Assembly (NCBI GenBank): GCA_934408835.1
Contig: CAKRVU010000064.1
Coordinates: 1-7,243 of the forward strand
DNA length: 7,243 bases
Reading direction: 5' to 3'
DNA from: an uncultured Oscillospiraceae bacterium
GTDB lineage: Bacteria > Bacillota > Clostridia > Oscillospirales > Ruminococcaceae
The notes below the pieces were generated by a model, which was not told the DNA's origin, did no database searches, and worked only from the letters and a program-made list of their open reading frames with translations. The translations under genes and the position numbers were made by a program. Below are positions 5,916 to 7,243 of the stretch, piece after piece (the stretch's first letter is position 1; each line of letters starts with the position of its first letter).

Positions 5916-5935
5916 GTGCTAGTGAAAGATGTTTA

Positions 5936-7243
5936 TTATTTTGCAGAGCGTCTTTTTTTCCTCTTACCAATGATTGTGCCGATGGATGCGAAGCCACTGA
6001 GCAACAAAAGCCCAAACCAGGCGGCAAAATCATTGTCGCCGGTTTTCGGATTGTCATCAGAACTGGTTGAATCCGCATTGTGATCAGTTGTGTTTGGGGC
6101 GCCGGAGTTGTTGTTATTGTCATTGGACTTTGGCTCATCGGGGACAATCGGCTTAGGTTTGCTGTCAGACAGGGTAGAAAATTTAGAAGGCTCACTTGCG
6201 GGAGATGCTTCGTAATTATCCGTCTCCGTATAGCGTGCTACGAAGCTGTATTCTGTATCGGGAGACAGATTGTCAAACTGATTGCTGTCTTGCCACGTAT
6301 TGCCGCCGTCTATGCTGTACTGTGCCTTTGCGCCATTTTCATTATCGGGAATGACATCCAACGTGATACTGGACGTAGTCCGGTCTTTCAGTGTTGGAGC
6401 GTCAGGCGGGTTTTGCGGCGCTTTGATTACAGTAAAGTTAAGAGCGATTTGAGCTGAGGCAGCTTCTTGGTTAGCTGTAACGTTTTGCTGCAATAGGGCG
6501 TCTGTAATAATCGGCTCTTCATACTCCGCAAGAACTGTCAGTGTTTCGGGATAGTTGTTTACCACAAGACCATTCTTGGGGCGTACGGTGAATGTCGCTG
6601 TTTCGCCTGGGGCAAGCAGCGTTTGAGAAAGTGCGCCGATCTCATAGTTTGCCGCTGTAGGTTGCTTGAGGACTACATTCTGATTACCATTGTTGGTGAT
6701 GGTAATGGTTTGCGCATTGGACGTTGTATCACCATACGGTTTACTGTCAAAATTCAGGCTTGAGGGGCTTGCAGAAATGGAATAGATCGGAGTGATAGAG
6801 GTTTCGCTGTGGAAATAGTGGTAGTTTGTTGCAAAGTCGGTAATGGTTGTCGGTTCAGTAAACGGAGAACCTTGCGCGGTAGTTGCACTAGCTTCGTTGT
6901 CGCCTACTTTTACTTCAATTTGATTGCCGACAATGGGATAAGCGATAAGTTCTGTATTGGAACTGACGCCAGCTGCTTCGCCGATGGCTGTCACTGTACC
7001 GCCATAGACGACGAGCTTACCACCGTTAGGATTGGGAGTATCAGAACTAGAGGCGCCGCCTCCGATTCCGATGTTGCCTGTAGCTGTTACCATACCGTTA
7101 TGGATACAGACCGTGCCGCCCTTACCGTCTAAGCCGCCGCCGATTCCGGCAGCACATTCGGAATCACCTTCAGCAATGATTGTGCCTCCGTTAATTGTGA
7201 CGTTTCCGCCATTGTTACCATTATCTGTCGTCATCTCTATTCC
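5936..7243 (-). CDS. Sortase-anchored surface protein with Gly-rich repeats, Ig-like and Fn3-like domains; 5' end outside window
   Basis: The frame is open from the right edge to TAA 5936 (435 codons). An ATG at 7234 sits inside the repeat region, so the true start and signal peptide are probably outside. Numbering from that Met: Gly-rich beta-strand repeats of the type GGxVxIxGGTVTAxG with GIGGG turns (10-90); a linker; an Ig-like domain with PSSLNFDSKPYG...TITITNNGNQNV...LAPGETATFTV (about 152-270), resembling SPD-2/Hydin-type folds; an Fn3-like domain from PDAPTLKDRTTSSITL to about 356; a Pro/Asp/Asn-rich linker; NPKTG (395-399); a hydrophobic segment (about 403-423); and a KRKKRR tail. 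This is a complete cell-wall sorting signal, so the protein is probably linked to peptidoglycan by a sortase. The ligand is unknown; adhesion or carbohydrate binding are only possibilities. It is convergent with ssrA and has its own terminator. Confidence 0.9.
   Translation of the reverse strand, partial: GIEMTTDNGNNGGNVTINGGTIIAEGDSECAAGIGGGLDGKGGTVCIHNGMVTATGNIGIGGGASSSDTPNPNGGKLVVYGGTVTAIGEAAGVSSNTELIAYPIVGNQIEVKVGDNEASATTAQGSPFTEPTTITDFATNYHYFHSETSITPIYSISASPSSLNFDSKPYGDTTSNAQTITITNNGNQNVVLKQPTAANYEIGALSQTLLAPGETATFTVRPKNGLVVNNYPETLTVLAEYEEPIITDALLQQNVTANQEAASAQIALNFTVIKAPQNPPDAPTLKDRTTSSITLDVIPDNENGAKAQYSIDGGNTWQDSNQFDNLSPDTEYSFVARYTETDNYEASPASEPSKFSTLSDSKPKPIVPDEPKSNDNNNNSGAPNTTDHNADSTSSDDNPKTGDNDFAAWFGLLLLSGFASIGTIIGKRKKRRSAK
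6038..6052 (-). other. NPKTG cell-wall sorting motif
   Basis: NPKTG is followed by a hydrophobic stretch and the basic tail KRKKRR, the three-part sorting signal of Gram-positive wall proteins. Asn replaces the Leu of the classical LPXTG, a variant common in Clostridia, so the matching sortase may not be the housekeeping class A type. Confidence 0.8.

Noticed and set aside
5686..5922. Open frame of 78 codons starting in the tmRNA gene
   Set aside because: It runs through tmRNA pseudoknots, the T arm and the terminator; these RNA features explain the sequence.
6080..6457. Plus-strand open frame opposite the surface-protein gene
   Set aside because: It is the antisense shadow of the NPKTG protein, whose domains and sorting signal are clear, and no ribosome site precedes it.
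1..7243. CRISPR arrays, insertion sequences or tRNA genes
   Set aside because: No regularly spaced direct repeats, transposase motifs, terminal inverted repeats or cloverleaf tRNA were seen; the only tRNA-like part belongs to tmRNA.

Overview
The window looks like chromosomal DNA from a low-to-mid GC Gram-positive bacterium of the class Clostridia, possibly the Oscillospiraceae/Ruminococcaceae side (an inference from protein character, not proven). The reasons are an SRP RNA directly upstream of dnaX-ybaB-recR, as in Firmicutes; strong AGGAGG ribosome binding sites with a TTG start; a short aconitase of the Aquifex/clostridial type; and a surface protein ending in an NPKTG sorting signal.

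Layout. Positions 1-1911 (minus strand) hold an aconitase gene that lacks only its last few codons, which lie beyond the left edge. It has its own sigma-A-like promoter near 1982-2010. Positions 1912-2410 form a divergent intergenic region. Its right half carries a promoter (2107-2135), a structured leader and a short SRP RNA (about 2213-2347). Positions 2411-5837 (plus strand) form a tight housekeeping cluster: dnaX, ybaB/ebfC, recR, smpB and then ssrA (tmRNA), with gaps of 25, 6, 13 and 10 nt. A rho-independent terminator (5842-5878) closes it. A second terminator hairpin (5881-5915) faces the other way and ends a minus-strand gene (5936 to the right edge) for a sortase-anchored surface protein whose N-terminus lies outside the window.

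Function. The plus-strand cluster joins protein targeting (SRP RNA), the replicative clamp loader (DnaX), a nucleoid-associated protein and recombination mediator (YbaB, RecR), and ribosome rescue (SmpB with tmRNA). SmpB and tmRNA are obligate partners and are encoded 10 nt apart with no evident promoter between them, so the tmRNA may be cut out of the operon transcript.

The genes are mostly ordinary and I do not claim an undescribed system. The points most worth checking are: the tmRNA, whose inferred tag frame is long (20 codons), contains a 10-bp hairpin and ends ACAA instead of the usual ALAA; a hairpin reaching the resume codon; an in-frame A AAA AAC slippery heptamer in dnaX that would yield a gamma-like short product of about 414 residues; and an SRP RNA whose 5' strand can also fold into a competing leader hairpin.
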